NCBI GenBank assembly: GCA_003988855.1
Contig: QYAI01000158.1
Span: 1-57,277, forward strand
Direction: 5' to 3'
Length of the DNA stretch: 57,277 nucleotides
Source of the DNA: Arachnopeziza araneosa
Taxonomy: Eukaryota > Ascomycota > Leotiomycetes > Helotiales > Arachnopezizaceae
The notes under the pieces were generated by a model. That model ran no database searches. It saw only the letters and a program-made list of their open reading frames with translations, and was not told where the DNA came from. A program made the position numbers and the translations under genes. Shown in pieces: positions 35,815 through 47,800 of this stretch (position 1 is the first letter of the stretch; every line of letters begins with the position of its first letter).

Positions 35815-35904
35815 GAGATAGTTCTATCTCGAACTCTGCAATAGATCACGCCATGCCGGAGCCCGCTGAATGAGATAGTACTATCTCGAATTCTGTAATC
35901 TATT
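35815..35904. repeat. two direct copies of a palindrome-bearing repeat
   Basis: GAGATAGTTCTATCTCGAA (35815) and GAGATAGTACTATCTCGAA (35872) start two copies about 33 bp long that continue as YTCTGYAAT. The steps are 57 bp apart. Each begins with the palindrome AGATAG-N2-CTATCT, also found at 31119. Confidence 0.7.
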
Positions 35905-36674
35905 GCGCGTGCGTCAGGTTGGGGCAAGATACTTGGGTACTAGATGATGTCCTGAAAACTCGTTAGAGCTTCTGTTTGAGTGCGTAGAACACCCGAGGAT
36001 ATTGATGCTTGCCAGTGCGCCAGCAAACTTGTAAACATTGATCTAGTCGCGCTTATTTGATCTTATATTCGTGGAATACGCGTTGACATGTGGTCCATAG
36101 GAAATGCCGAAGTTTAGCAGCAAGTATACCAGCCCAGTGATCAATAAGAAATGCCGAAGTTCACCAGCACAAGTTCAAGTGTCTGGCAGGATCTGTGTTG
36201 ATCAAATCATCTGTGGAAGAAAATGAATTCTCCTTTGTCTCTTTCGGAGGTGCTATTGTGATTGTTATTCATCATCGTGGTGAATTAGCTCATCTGCTCT
36301 ATTGTGATATCGAAAGTGAAGTATTGCTGTTCCCTCACCAACCACCAGACAATAGATATGGTAAGAGGACCAGCCATGCATTGAATCCGCTGAGGTTGAA
36401 TTCAATCAGAAGGTTGATATCCTAGATTTAGCAAGTTTGGATAGTCAACTCACATACCTACCCAATCTCAACTTTTGTTCTACCTCAGCTTCGAGAGTGA
36501 GATTGAGAAGAGGCCGAGAGCCTCGATTTGGGAGAACAATGAAGAATCGAAGAGCTCAGAGAGAGATTCGAGTAAACAGTCAAAGATTCAAACGAGTAGA
36601 TCGTTCATCCCATGGCAGTCAACGGTAAGTCAAGAGCCTCCGAGCGTTGAGAGCTGGCATGTTCAAGATTGAAG

Positions 36675-36953
36675 TTAAGAGAAGAAGGAGAACTCAAAAT
36701 CACTAAAGCTATCTTCTAAATAAAATATTCGCCCATAATAATCAGCATCACATGATCCCTTTGCAAATGGAAATTCAACCATTCCTTCTTCAGTCACTTT
36801 AGCTGCAGACGTCACAGAAACCACATCTTGAGCTTCTTTCTAACCCCGATATTCCAGTGCCAGGTGTGATCATTCCAGAACGAGTGCTCAAATACTCTTC
36901 ACTTCAACAAGGGTTTCATGGCTGAGCAGCCGAAGACATTCTTTCAGTCTCAT
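36675..36953 (-). pseudogene. possible relict reading frame
   Basis: From ATG 36953, 93 codons run to TAA at 36675 in one frame, interrupted by TGA, TGA and TAG at positions where TGG (Trp) would read naturally. The distal part is protein-like (SAAKVTEEGMVEFPF, DADYYGRIFYLEDSF). No family recognised. Low confidence. Confidence 0.25.
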
Positions 36954-37826
36954 CGTGGCGAAATAGGATACATAGGGCGTTAGGGTGAAGAAGCGCTAAA
37001 CTCAAAACACTTAATAAAAGACCTTGAATTACATCTAGGAGAGTCCGTATCGGCTCCGCGGGTTCAGATACGCTCGTTGGAGGGAGATGGGAATAGATAC
37101 ATAAAGATTTCGGATGTCATGGATACTCGCTGTTCTTACTTTTCTTTCCCGCAGGCTGTTGAGAGCCGAGCTTTGGCTAGCTGAATAAAGCTAGTAGCAA
37201 ACGCCCGAGCAAGAAGAGCAAGCTTACAAAGGGCCCATGCAAGATTCAAGGCATTATCCCCTTGCCTGGTGAGATATTGCCAGTGCTGGAGGGTGGAATT
37301 CCTCATTGGTCTGAACATTATTTTATGAATTTTATGTATCGTTGTATAAAAATCGCTTGAGAATCTCACCCTGCTAGTGCGGTCGCTCGCTTGGGTAATG
37401 GTCGTTTGGGTATTCAGGAACGAGCTGAAGCGAAGCGAATTGGAAGTTGGGGGCGTGGCATGGATCACATGGCATGGCATGTGAAAGGACCCTGATTTCC
37501 AGTGGCCTTCCGGTTCCGGTGGAAGGAGGGAGGTTAGATGAATTGTGCGAGCTTCGTGATGGATTCGAGATTTTGTAGGCGGTAACTTACAGTAGGAGAT
37601 GCATTGAGAACGTTTTGTGCTGGCATGGTTCGGTACGGGTTATCCATTGATGGTGTAACATGATCTATCTCTCTATGCTGCAGTGCTGTACTCCTCAAGC
37701 AAACGAAACGAGAAACCGATGGAGGAAAGAAAATAAACGGGCTTTCATCCTGATACCTGCTAAGAAATGCAACATTCTTTTCATGATTACGCTGCAAAAA
37801 GTGACACCAAATGCTTCTCGCTCAGC

Positions 37827-38911
37827 TTAACCAAATGTCTTATTCATGGCTTGATGCGCCAATTCCACTCCCAAGAATGTCGCCGCATTAGCAGGTACAG
37901 CTCTTGCTAGTGCGGGTCCAAAACCAGGGAAGAAGGCCTTGTATCCGCCGCTTCTCCATAATCCCTTTATGACACCCGATACCGTCGGTTTACCGTCCAT
38001 GGTCTGCAATCTGCTCTTGACGGTATCAATGGGGAAAACGGGGATCCACATGGCCACACCGGCAGATGCACCTGCTACCGTGATTGCGCCGAGAGAGAGT
38101 TTACCGGTCGGTTGTCCTGTAACGGGATCTACAGGCGTGAGTTTCCGCTTGATGATCTCGTAGGCCGCAAAGTAGGCTGCGGACCCGGGACCATCGCGTG
38201 CGAGTGTTGCGGCACTACCTCTGAAGACGGAGCGAATACCACCTTCTTTATATAGCTGTCGAACGACGTCCAACCCACCCGAGTATTTTGGCTTCTCGCC
38301 TGGAGCTAATTGTTTCTGGCCTTGGATTTGGAGGAGGACTTTTACGCGTTCGAAGGGTGCAGTGATCAGGGTCATAGGAATGGCGGAGAAGAATCCGGCA
38401 GCAGAGATTTGAGCGACAGAGAAGTTGTTGTTTTCAACGGTGGAGTAGCGGCGGACGAGGTTCTTGCCTACGTCGTAACCCCAGAAGGAGACAGCGACTG
38501 TGTTTCGAGTCAGTATTATATTTCGGAGGGACATGAGAACATACACATCGGCGTCACACCCACCAGGGGTGCGCTGACGCCAGCGTACAGGCCTCTTCGT
38601 AAGCCATCTCGAGCAATACTCTTTCGGACAACATCCAAAGCACTGCTGTAGACCCCTCGATCCGCAGTCTGTAATCTGACCTTGACCAGATCAAAGGGAT
38701 GTCCCACCACAACGGCACACACACCACCAAAACCACCGGCTACCAGTGACCGTAGACCTGCTAGGCTCTTTTTTTCTGCCTCCTTGACAACCTCCTTCAG
38801 CTCTTCCTTGGATTCAGGGATGTGGGGGAGCTTGTCCGTGATGGCAGGAGGTAGGGTATTTTCGATTTTGGTATTTACGGTCGCGGCAGAGGAGGAGGCG
38901 GAGGGTGCCAT
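37827..38911 (-). CDS. CRC1: mitochondrial carnitine/acylcarnitine carrier
   Basis: Inner-membrane carrier exchanging acylcarnitine for carnitine, which feeds acetyl or acyl units into mitochondria for growth on acetate and fatty acids (yeast Crc1, Aspergillus AcuH). Exons 38545..38911 and 37827..38497 with a 47-bp intron give 345 residues. Three solute-carrier repeats carry the signatures PFDLVKVRLQ, PFERVKVLLQIQG and PIDTVKSRLQ; the second is characteristic of this carrier. An extra N-terminal segment of about 50 residues (Ser/Ala-rich, then a charged helix) precedes the first repeat, as in other filamentous fungi. The TPMFAVSFWGYD junction across the intron reads cleanly. Confidence 0.95.
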
Positions 38912-39529
38912 TGTGAAGAGAGAGATGGTTGAGGGGTGTCGTATGCAAGAGGAGGAAAATGTTTGGGTTTTGTCTCCTGCTGCGTCGGCGAAAGGGCTGG
39001 TTAAATCTGAGCATGCACCTGAGCTTCGGACGAAGAGTTGCCGAGGCCAAAATGCCGTGTTCCTATTGGCTCATCACGACCCCTGCATCTGGGGAAGCGG
39101 AACTTTGAGCTAAGGGCGAAGATGGCCGCTCTCTAGATCTCCTCCTGTCTGTTTTCATGATGAGATATCCCGCTATCTAATGCAGGGAAGATTGAGTAGC
39201 TCCGATGAAAACATGAGGCTGAGAAGATAGTGTAAGCTTTCCAGTCTATTTGGTGAGGCAGAGGAATCACGTCTAGCGGGGTTATGGTGGGGTTGAGTGC
39301 TTCTCAAGAGTCATCAGCATTTACACATGCAACAGCTTCTCTTCTCGCTCCGTGTTTCTTCAAACTTCACTCTACTTCGTATCTCTTATTGTTATATTAT
39401 GTCTAATGATAGCTAGCATCAATAAACATACATCATGTAACACCAAGTCCAACTTTACTGTAGCACCTACTCTATCCAACACGATTATAAAGAGACTGTC
39501 TACAACATCCCCATCTCAGACAATAAACC
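38912..39529. other. intergenic region
   Basis: 618 bp between the carrier 5' end and the secreted-protein 3' end. Pyrimidine-rich stretches; nothing recognised. Confidence 0.4.
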
Positions 39530-40364
39530 CTATCCAACCACTTTTTCGACGTTCGATGCATCAGGGCTATCCTCCCGTTTCTCAAATTCGAAACGCGCAT
39601 CACCATCACACCCGCCTTCATGTAAACAATTGATATATTCCTCCCACGTCATCGTCCGGCAGTCGTCCCACTTCAGGATCGTATTCCAGCCTTCGGTATA
39701 GAAGATCTGGCCCGTCACAATGTGCGGGTGAACGTGCCACCCGTAATTCTGGGTGCAGACCGGGAGGCATTGGTCGATGACGGATTGAGCCGCGTCGGCA
39801 ATCTCGCTGAAGCTATTGAGGAGGAGTGTGTCCGGACGCTATTGGTTCAATGTTGGTCTGGTTGAAAGATATGCAGGAGGACTCACGTCGTTGCACCACC
39901 AGATGGCTGCACCATACGAACAGCTGACCCGGCCACAAGATCCAGGTCCTGGCCCGCGGCTGGGCTGGCCCTTGACCCGCCTCAGATATCCAACTCCATC
40001 TCTGAAGGGATACTCTCCGGCTGGGCGCCATCTCTGGTCACAGAGGATTTCCTTCTCGGTGTAGCGCTTCGATGGAGGCTGGTTCGCCGTGGCATTTGCC
40101 TCGACGAGTGAATAGTCTTGGTGGAAGTTTGGGTTGATCTTGGCGAGGTGGTCATACACTTCCTCGACGCTGCCGTTCACCGTGATGTTGGGTCCTCCGG
40201 GAAAGCTTTCCACCTCCCACTGGAGCCAGGAAGTCTTGTAACCTGGAATTCCATCACCGTGGACCTGATCTATGGTGAGCTTCAGTGCTTTAATATTTTG
40301 TCAGGATACATACGCTCGTGGCCAAGGTGGCCAGAGAGGCAAGAGCAAAATTCAACAATCTCAT
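39530..40364 (-). CDS. small secreted cysteine-containing protein
   Basis: Exons 40314..40364, 39887..40264 and 39530..39838 with introns of 49 and 48 bp, all phase 0, give 245 residues. Exon 1 is exactly a 17-residue hydrophobic signal peptide (MRLLNFALASLATLATS). The mature part has nine to ten Cys: EILCDQRW, SCGRVSCSYGAAIWWCND, QCLPVC, DDCRTM, NCLHEGGC. It has NxS/T sites near the start and a Trp/His-rich block NYGWHVHPHIVTGQIF. I recognise no named domain. It resembles conserved secreted proteins of unknown function in plant-associated ascomycetes; an effector or cell-surface role is inference. A GAT-CAG alternative acceptor 5 nt earlier breaks the frame, so the chosen one is preferred. 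Confidence 0.8.
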
Positions 40365-41884
40365 GGTGATGAATTTAAAATTGATTGCAAAAGTCGACGA
40401 AAGATTAAAAGACAGGAGCCTCTTCTCTATATTTTCACAGAGGAATCAATTATTCATTAGCACGTAGACTTAGGGCAACGGTTTCCGCCTAAGAATTAAG
40501 ATAGACACTAAATGAATTAAAAAAATCACAATTCGCTACCAAGTAATTAAACTATTTAGCAAGAAAGGATGACATTGCCGAAGACGCTATGCTGGTAGTT
40601 GAAGAAGCTAGAATGTAGGATGGTACAGTCGGTCATAGACGGCAACCGCTTTGATGCTGTCAAAAACATAGTTTAGAGCTATTTCCAGTAAGTTAACCTT
40701 AGTGAAATTAGTAAAGTTTGTTGCTCTAAATTTGCGCGAATCTGATTGACAAAAAGCTTTTTTGGTAGTATCCTACAATCAATTCAGATTTTAGGTGGCA
40801 ATCTCTGTTCATCTCTTCATAAAATTACTGGGGGAGATGAACCCTGAAAGGACGAACAACGGCGAAATATATTACTACTAGCTCGTGGGAGACTTTCCCG
40901 ACCACTCATTCCGATTCCGAGGATGCGGCTACAGAAGAGCGGCACCGAGCACTATCTCATAGTTGACAATGATAGCAATGCCAACTCATAAAATATCAAT
41001 AGCATTGAAATCTTGGGAAACGGAAAGAGCCAAGTCGAAAAGCCTTTGAACGCTTGGTGGCCCCGGCAAACATGATTCTCTTAACATCTCTTCTTATATC
41101 AAAGCATGGTAACAAATCACATCTTAGAAGAATATATAATTCATAATCGAGCCAATCATCTTAGGAAACTGGGCCCTGAGCAGGTTCATCCGTTATGCAT
41201 TGATGTTCCGTTTGACGGGTCGTTCCAGCATGGATCACCCAAGCATAGACTCCCGCTCTCTGTGATTTCTCGGTTGTGGGTTCGTTTCCTGGTTACATTT
41301 ATGCATTGGAATCTGTCACCTTTTCGGCTACCCAACTCTTAAAGATAGAATAATTAGGAGAGATCATAAGTTTGAAGAGTACTCTGTGACTTGGAAGTCA
41401 AATGCGATTGATGGCAAGATGGATCACGTGACTTCCATCTAGCCGCCCAACCTCCCGAGGTCCTTTGATCTCCACCGTGTTTCTTCGCCTCAACCTAACC
41501 TGAATGACCTATACAACAACCCTGATATCATAATACCCAAAGGTGCCTGACAACACCCATTCCGTCATGAATCTCGAATCAGAATTGACTCATCCTGTGC
41601 AACAATACGGAAGTATGTTTCTCCAGCGGTCGAGACAGGGTTCTCGCGTCGCCACGTCGTGTGCCGAACAACGCATTTGCTCTGAATCAATCTTGCGTTG
41701 CAGATTTTACCTGCCAGCCCACCAACTATAGCCCACACAATTATACCTAGCAATCCAATCCATTGGAGCGGCGCCAACCCAGGAGTCGGTAAGTTTGATC
41801 TCTGTCAAGCTTCAAAGCTAAGCTTTCCTCTCTTTCCTCTCTCTCTCTCTCTTTCCTCTCATCAACACTGCTTGATACTACACC
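40365..41884. other. intergenic region
   Basis: 1.5 kb upstream of the coiled-coil gene. A minus-strand frame at 41565..41777 begins with a hydrophobic stretch (MAPLQWIGLLGIIVWAIVGG) followed at once by a possible donor (gtaaaat). No convincing second exon was found, so it is left unassigned. A TC microsatellite sits just before the coding start. Confidence 0.4.
41824..41860. repeat. pyrimidine (TC)n tract in the 5' leader
   Basis: Imperfect CT/TTCC microsatellite ending 25 bp before the ATG of the coiled-coil gene. CT-rich leaders are common near fungal transcription starts. Confidence 0.7.
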
Positions 41885-44800
41885 ATGTCCAAAATGGGTT
41901 CAACTTCGCGCCCACCATTGGCAAGTCGCATCCGCGCTTCCTTCGACGGCAAGCGCTTGAGATCTTCGCAGGACAATCATCTGGACCCGCTGGGTTCGAA
42001 TCCGCACAATGGATTTGCGGTTCAAGATGTCGACTCGATACGAAACGCCGTCGATGCTGCCATTAATTCCGAAAACTTCCAGAACGCGATAGCAGCGAAT
42101 CTCGCAAAATTGATCAAACCGAATATCAAGAGCGCACTGGATACGATACAGCCGTTGGTGGAGTCGGTGTATGCGCATGAGATGCTGTTGCGGAAGACGA
42201 ATAGAAGTGTGGAGGATATACTGGATAGGGTAGGGGACGGTGGGGGAGTGTCGAGGAGGACCAGCAGAGCCGAAAGTGATGTTGAGTTTCCAAGTAGGAG
42301 GGCATCAAGAGTTGAGGTTGAAGACACTGCTGAGGAAGCTACGCCGACAGCTGAGGAATTTAAAGAGCTTGCGCCGGTGCATGCTTCAAAAGATGTCACA
42401 CATGACAAGTCAATTGTAGCTACGAGTCCGGCAAACAATTTGGAGGAATTTAAGCAACTCTTGGATGAGAACAACGCAAAGACTGCGGCTACTCTCTCCG
42501 AACTTTCGACTTCGGTTGATACTAGCAATACTGCAATCATCTCAATCGCACAAGGGTTCGATGATATCAACGACCTCCTACACCCAACCAAGGAGAATCT
42601 AGAGAAGTTGACATCGTCTTCGGAGCAATCTGCTACGGTTATGGCAGTCATACAAAGCCAGCTTGACCAGCTGAAGGGCGACATCGGCGAGATCTTGAGT
42701 GAACTGTCAGCATTGAGAGGAAGTGTTGGTAATGTCGCTACATCCGGCTCAGAGGGCTTCAATAAACTTTCCACCGAAATCAACGGCGTACTCAACGTTG
42801 TTGAAGGCCATACTACTACCCTTTCTGACATCAAGAACGCCGCCCCACATCCAGAAATTGTGTCTGCTCTCCAACAAGCAAATGACCACCACACTTCCCA
42901 TGCAACTGCCTTAAGCGAACTCAAAGAGCGCTCGCTGATTGCCCCTGTTGAAACCAAGCCAGGACCTGACCATACCGCTGCTCTCGAGGAATTAAAGGCA
43001 GATCTAGCGTCAATGAAGGAGAATATTGAAGCTGGCCTAACTTCGAACCACGATAATCTTACAAGCCTAGGTTCCAAGATTGATAGCCATCATGAGAAGC
43101 ATACTGAGGCCTTGGAAGGCATTCGTTCTCTCAACGCTGCCTCCGCCCCTCCGGTTTCTTCTACCAGCGCTGACCTCGAGGCTAAGATTGCCGAGGTCCA
43201 GACCTCGCTTCAAGGCCACACGGCTGCTCTAGATGAGATCAAAGCATCTCACGCTGCTCACTCCGAGGCTCTGGAAGGCATCCGGTCGCTCAACGTCGCA
43301 CCAGTACCTACCGACGCTTCCCTTAGTCCCGACCTTGAAGCTAAGATAGGAGGAATACAGACCTCGCTTGAAGCTCATACAGCTGCTCTCAATGATATCA
43401 AGGCTTTCCATGCTGCACATTCCGTGGCCCTGGAAAACATTCGTTCCATACCCACAGATGATACAGAGAGCTCCCAGGCGCTTGACGCCAAGATTGAGGA
43501 GATCAAAGACTCTCTGGGCGCGCACACTACTTCCCTGGATGAGATCAAGGCTTCCCACACTTCTCATTCTGCTGCTTTGGAAACTCTCCGCTCTACGCCA
43601 AAGGATGATGATGGAAATACCCAAGCTCTTGACGCCAATATCGCCGAAATCAAGGATTCTCTAAATGCTCACAGCGCTGCTCTGGATGAAATCAAAGCTG
43701 CTCATACCGCCCATGCCTCTGCTTTTGAAAGCCAAGGAGCTGTTCTCGATGATATCAAAGCTTCTCATGCGTCTTCTATTGCGACCTTGGAAACAATTCG
43801 CTCCGCACCGACCAACGATGCCAGTGCTGGTAGCTCTGATGAACTTGACGCCAAGATCAGTGAGGTCAAAGATGCTTTACACGCCCATACTTCCGCTTTG
43901 GATGAGATCAAAGCTGCTCACACTGCTCATGCCTCTGCTTTAGACAGCCAAGGAGCTTCTCTTGAAGAGATTAAGGCTTCCCATGCTTCTCAGACAACCG
44001 CTCTTGAGAGTCACTCCGCTGTTTTGGATGAGATCAAAACTGCTAATACTGCTCATTCTACTGCTCTGGAGAATCAGAACGTAACGCTAGGCGACATCAA
44101 GAACGCTAGCGACTTGCACTCAACAGCTTTAGAGGGTCACGGAGCTACACTGGAGAGCATTCGAGATCTGAACTCTGGCTCCGCCTCCGCATCAGCTCCA
44201 GCCTTTGATACTAGCGCTCTTGAAGGACAAATTTCACACCTTGCTAATGCTTTAGAGACTCACGGTACAAGCCTGGATGCTCTCAAAACGGCCAGTGAGT
44301 CACATTCAGCGGCCTTAGAAGGTCACGGCACCACGCTGGAAGGCATTCGAGATCTTAACTCCACACCTGCTGCAGCTTCAGTTGTTGATACTAGTGCACT
44401 TGAAGGTCAGATCTCGACTCTTGCTAGTACCCTAGACGCTCACACTACGGCATTGGATGAAGTGAAAGCTTCTCATGCTGCTCATACTAGTACACTCGAG
44501 GCCCATACCGCTAGTTTGGAAGACATCAAGGCGGCAACTACGTCCCATACCAGCAAATTAGAAGAGCTCAAGTCCATACCCGCTGCGTCAGATGAATCTC
44601 ATCCAACGCCTGTTGTCGATACGGAAAAGTTTGACAATATTCAGACGCAAATTGGGGACATAGCATCTACGCTGACCACCCATACCGCCACTTTGGACCA
44701 GATCGTCGCCAATAACGGGGCCCACAAGGAATCCCTGGACGAGATCATTGGTCTGCAAGATGGACATACCGCTGCTCTGAATGAGATAACGGAGAAGAAT

Positions 44801-47800
44801 GTCGCGCATGCCGAAGCTTTAGAAGGATTGAAAGGACTCCATGACTCTCATGCCACATCTTTAGATGAGATAAAGGGCTTGCATACTTCACATGCCGTCG
44901 CTTTGGATGACATCAAAGCTACAAACGCCACGCATACTGCATCTTTAGACGAGCTCAAGGATATCAGTAACTCTCACAGAACCGCTCTCGAATCCTCTCG
45001 CTCTGTAACAGACACGCCACCTAGCTCAGATCCCGTTCTTGCAGCACAAATCGCAGCGATCTCTACAACTCTCGAAAGTCACACCTCCCACCTTGAAGAT
45101 CTCAAAACCAACCTCTCTACTTCCACAGCCGTAGTGCCGATTCCTGAATCTCCATCTTACCCTTCAGATGCCCTCTTATCCACGGTGGTTGATACACTCG
45201 GTTCACACACAACACTCTTGACAGAAATCAAAGATGATGTCGCCGCCGAAATTTTGACCTCCTTACATGACATGGGTCAACTATGCACCCATCACTCCAA
45301 TTTACTAAATGAAATTCGGGAAAGTGATGTTTCGGACGAAATCCTCACATTGCTTCATAGTACGAATGAGAAACTGGAATCAGTCAATGCCGGTGTAACG
45401 AAGATTGGTGACTGGGAAGTTGAAGGTGGGTTGGGTGTTTTGGAAGAGAAGGTTTCAGAAATACAAAAGACGTTGAGTGGGCATCAAGATACACTCAGCG
45501 CTGTTAAAGACACGACCGCAGCGAGTCACGAGTTTCATGTGAAGCATGATGCGGCGTTAAGTGAGATCAAAGAAAAGTCAGTGGAGCTTGCTGCAGGAGG
45601 CGACACTAGTGGATTGCATGAGAAGATCGATGACCTTGCGACGAAGTTAGCTGAGAATCATGCTACAATCTCCGATCTACATGCTGCTCACTCATCGTCC
45701 CTTGATGAGTTGAAGTCTCGTTCTGTGGAAGCTTCAGCTCCTCCGGCACAGACTGTCGATACCACGGCTCTAGAAGAGAAACTAAGTGCAATTCAAAGCA
45801 CACTTGACGAGCATCACACCACACTCTCTTCTATCAAAGATGCGGCATCTGCTTCCCTGGAATCCCACGCTGATCATACCACTGCATTGAATGAGATCCA
45901 AGAGGCGGCTCTTTCGTCTGTCGATTCGCATGCAAGTCATGCTACTGCTCTGGCGGAACTTAAGGAAACTGCTGATACAAATAGCGAGGCACATTTGAGT
46001 CATATGGCTGCATTGGATGAAATCAAAGACCGTCAAATCGCTCATTCCGCCGCGCTTGCTGGGAGAAAAGGTCACGATGCCACTGAAGATACAGAACCAG
46101 GAAGCCCCGATCTTGCAGCCATTGAGACACATCTGACAGCAATTATCTCAGCATTAGAGTCACAGAGTGTTACGCTTTCCGACATCAAATCCGCTTCTTC
46201 CCATGAGGATATCATCTCGAATCTTAATTCTCTAAAGGCCATTGTCGAGGAGTCGAAAGCTGGCCTTGATGAACATGGCGCTCTGGTTAAGGACTTGCAT
46301 GGTTCGACTCAAGAATTTCATAATGGCGCAAAAGACAAACACGATTCTATCCTCAGTGGTATCGCTGGGCTAGCTGTTGGTGGTGCTGCTAGCTCCGTAA
46401 TTCATTCTTCTGATTCCGAATCGAAGGAAGTCCTAGAAGAACTACAATCCCTCCACGTCCTTACATCTTCCGCCTCCAACACAATCACGACAATCAACGA
46501 GGGGATCATGAGTATGAGGACGCAGCTTGAAATCAACCACACGACTTTGACAACCAGTATAACAACTCTGAGCGACGAGTTGAAAGCGGAGATTGATGCT
46601 TCTGGCACTGAGGTTTTGGACCACTTATCTTTGATGTCATCGGACCTTCAGAAAACTAATGTTGTTGCTAGCGGCGTACATCTTAATGACAAGGGCATTG
46701 AGCAACTTCAGTCTCATGTTGAAGATGGGGTTCATCTTAACTCCAAAGGGGTCTCACAACTACAGACACACGTCTCACCGCTCTCCACGAAAGAAGAAGG
46801 CATCCACCTCTCCGACCGCGGCCTCTCACAATTACAAGATCATCTATCCTCCATCGCCCCAACACCGAACTCAGAAGGCGTCCATCTCAATCCTACTGGC
46901 CTGGCTCAACTACAGGATCATTTCACTACTTCAGAGCCATTAAGTGAGAGCACTTGGTTTGGGAATAGACAAAAATCTACAGTGCCGGCAAAGGGTGAAG
47001 GGAGCGAGAGTGGAAGCGTGGTCCTAGATCCGATACATGAAGAAGAGGAAGAGGATAGCCCCAAGGAGGCGAACTTTGCACATGGACATGACGAAAGTGT
47101 TGGGGCACCGTATGCTAGGGATCAGGTGGATGTATTTAAATATCTTGAGGATCAGACACCAGAAGCAGGTGTGTCACCAGAACTTCACCCAACTGAGGTT
47201 GCCGAGGACAATGATGAGTTGAACGAAGGACATCTCGATGAACCTAAAGCAGAAGAATTCGAAACGACAGAAGCGCCTGAGAATGATGAAATCGCGAGTG
47301 AACATGAAGGGACGGAGATTATAGGTCACGCAGAGGAGGAGTCACATACCATTGATTCTATCGACAGCGATTACCCGACTGAAAGTCATGAAGCCCCGTC
47401 AATGGCAGAGACGGCAGACGAAGAAGAATATGATGAGCACGGTCACGCCGAGAAATCACAGAATTGGTCTATAGTTGGAAAGGATGAAGAAGATCCGTTT
47501 GCGGATGGTGAAGCTGTCTCTACTCCTCAAGGTGAGACCGAGCTTGCTGCTCATGCCGAAGGGAGTGCCGTTCAGAATGACGACAAAGTGCAGGAGGCGC
47601 AGGAGCATAAATCACATGACGAGGAAGAGGTCACCGAGCCTACTGCTGAGGTAACCAATAAGGAGGAGCATCAAGATGAGGAAGAGGATGCGCAGCACGA
47701 GCCAGATAATGAAGGAGTCCCAGTTTCTGGTGAGCATGCAATCAGCGAAGAAACTCACAAACACGCTGAATCGGAGAAGGTTGGGATTGAAGCGGAACCG

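Larger units (their letters stand above)
35202..37826. other. long intergenic region
   Basis: 2.6 kb without a confident gene. It holds the duplicated palindromic repeat (35815..35904). A Ser/Glu-rich plus-strand frame (36475..36672) and a minus-strand relict frame (36675..36953) are unassigned. A 114-codon minus frame at 37136..37480 is unconvincing. Confidence 0.4.

Noticed and set aside
37136..37480. 114-codon minus-strand frame as a gene
   Set aside because: Low-quality composition and no motif; it overlaps what should be untranslated flank.
41565..41777. Short minus-strand frame with a hydrophobic start
   Set aside because: The hydrophobic stretch is suggestive, but the possible intron leads straight to a stop and no second exon is convincing.
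41988..42005. B-box-like GGGTTCGAATCC suggesting a tRNA
   Set aside because: It lies inside the coding head of the coiled-coil gene and its flanks do not form a T stem or cloverleaf.
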